This document shows, in pieces, positions 63,994 to 64,000 of a stretch of DNA of 64,000 nt. How positions within the stretch are numbered: the first letter of the stretch is position 1; each line of letters starts with the position of its first letter. Position numbers and translations under genes: made by a program. This stretch comes from Halomonas dongshanensis. GTDB lineage: Bacteria; Pseudomonadota; Gammaproteobacteria; Pseudomonadales; Halomonadaceae. The stretch spans positions 496,001 to 560,000 of the forward strand of contig NZ_JAJISC010000001.1 in assembly GCF_024790395.1 (NCBI RefSeq), written 5' to 3'. Under the pieces are notes generated by a model that saw only the letters and a program-made list of their open reading frames with translations, was not told where the DNA came from and did not search any database.

Positions 63994-64000
63994 GGTGCAC

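Overview
The window is GC-rich bacterial chromosome, almost fully coding, organised in tight operons with Shine-Dalgarno starts and many 4-bp ATGA overlaps. The gene set (Fur-type heme uptake, ArgP/ArgO, YdfG-like reductase, TRAP and TTT transporters, MadLM/MatAB malonate use, inositol catabolism) suggests a gammaproteobacterium close to Halomonas (Halomonadaceae). That placement is an inference from gene content and style; no rRNA or other marker gene is present, and I see no tRNA, CRISPR, prophage or insertion sequence.

Layout. (1) 1-11.4 kb: inositol catabolism. The end of iolC, iolD, iolE and the semialdehyde dehydrogenase mmsA/iolA run rightward to a strong terminator. A LacI-type repressor then faces a second rightward operon: a second iolE, two Gfo/Idh/MocA dehydrogenases and an SSS sodium symporter. 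(2) 11.8-14.6 kb: an orphan NCS1 permease with a long leader, and a HDOD protein. (3) 14.7-22.2 kb: a leftward six-gene acid-sugar operon (COG4091/DRL-type oxidoreductase, TctCBA, OtnK-like kinase, OtnC-like decarboxylase) divergent from a GntR regulator, with three similar palindromic sites. (4) 22.3 kb: a MliC-type lipoprotein. (5) 22.7-46.5 kb: a 24-kb leftward heme-acquisition island. It holds HemP, a TonB receptor, HmuSTUV, two ECF sigma/FecR pairs, two heme oxygenases, two HasR-type receptors with signalling domains, the hemophore HasA with its type I exporter HasDEF, and two nearly identical DUF454 genes that bracket the has locus as direct repeats. (6) 46.6-50.3 kb: a chemotaxis receptor and the divergent argO/argP pair. 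(7) 50.3-54.2 kb: a ferric/phosphonate-type ABC importer. (8) 54.2-59.4 kb: malonate uptake and activation (MadLM, MatB, MatA) with a divergent GntR regulator. (9) 59.4-64 kb: a malonic-semialdehyde-reductase-like SDR, and a TRAP transporter coupled to a VanX-like dipeptidase.

How the genes fit together. Inositol breakdown yields DHAP and malonic semialdehyde; MmsA turns the latter into acetyl-CoA, and the MatAB route also ends in acetyl-CoA from malonate. The acid-sugar operon should also end in a phosphorylated triose or tetrose. The heme island gives complete routes from hemophore or free heme at the surface, through TonB receptors and the HmuTUV importer, to ring opening by heme oxygenase, under Fur and probably ECF signalling control.

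Most notable: the COG4091 + OtnK/OtnC + TctABC operon, which lacks the usual dehydrogenase and isomerase of tetronate pathways; the direct repeats around the has locus; and the hairpins crowded around hasA. Functions are read from sequence motifs and gene context only; no database search was run.
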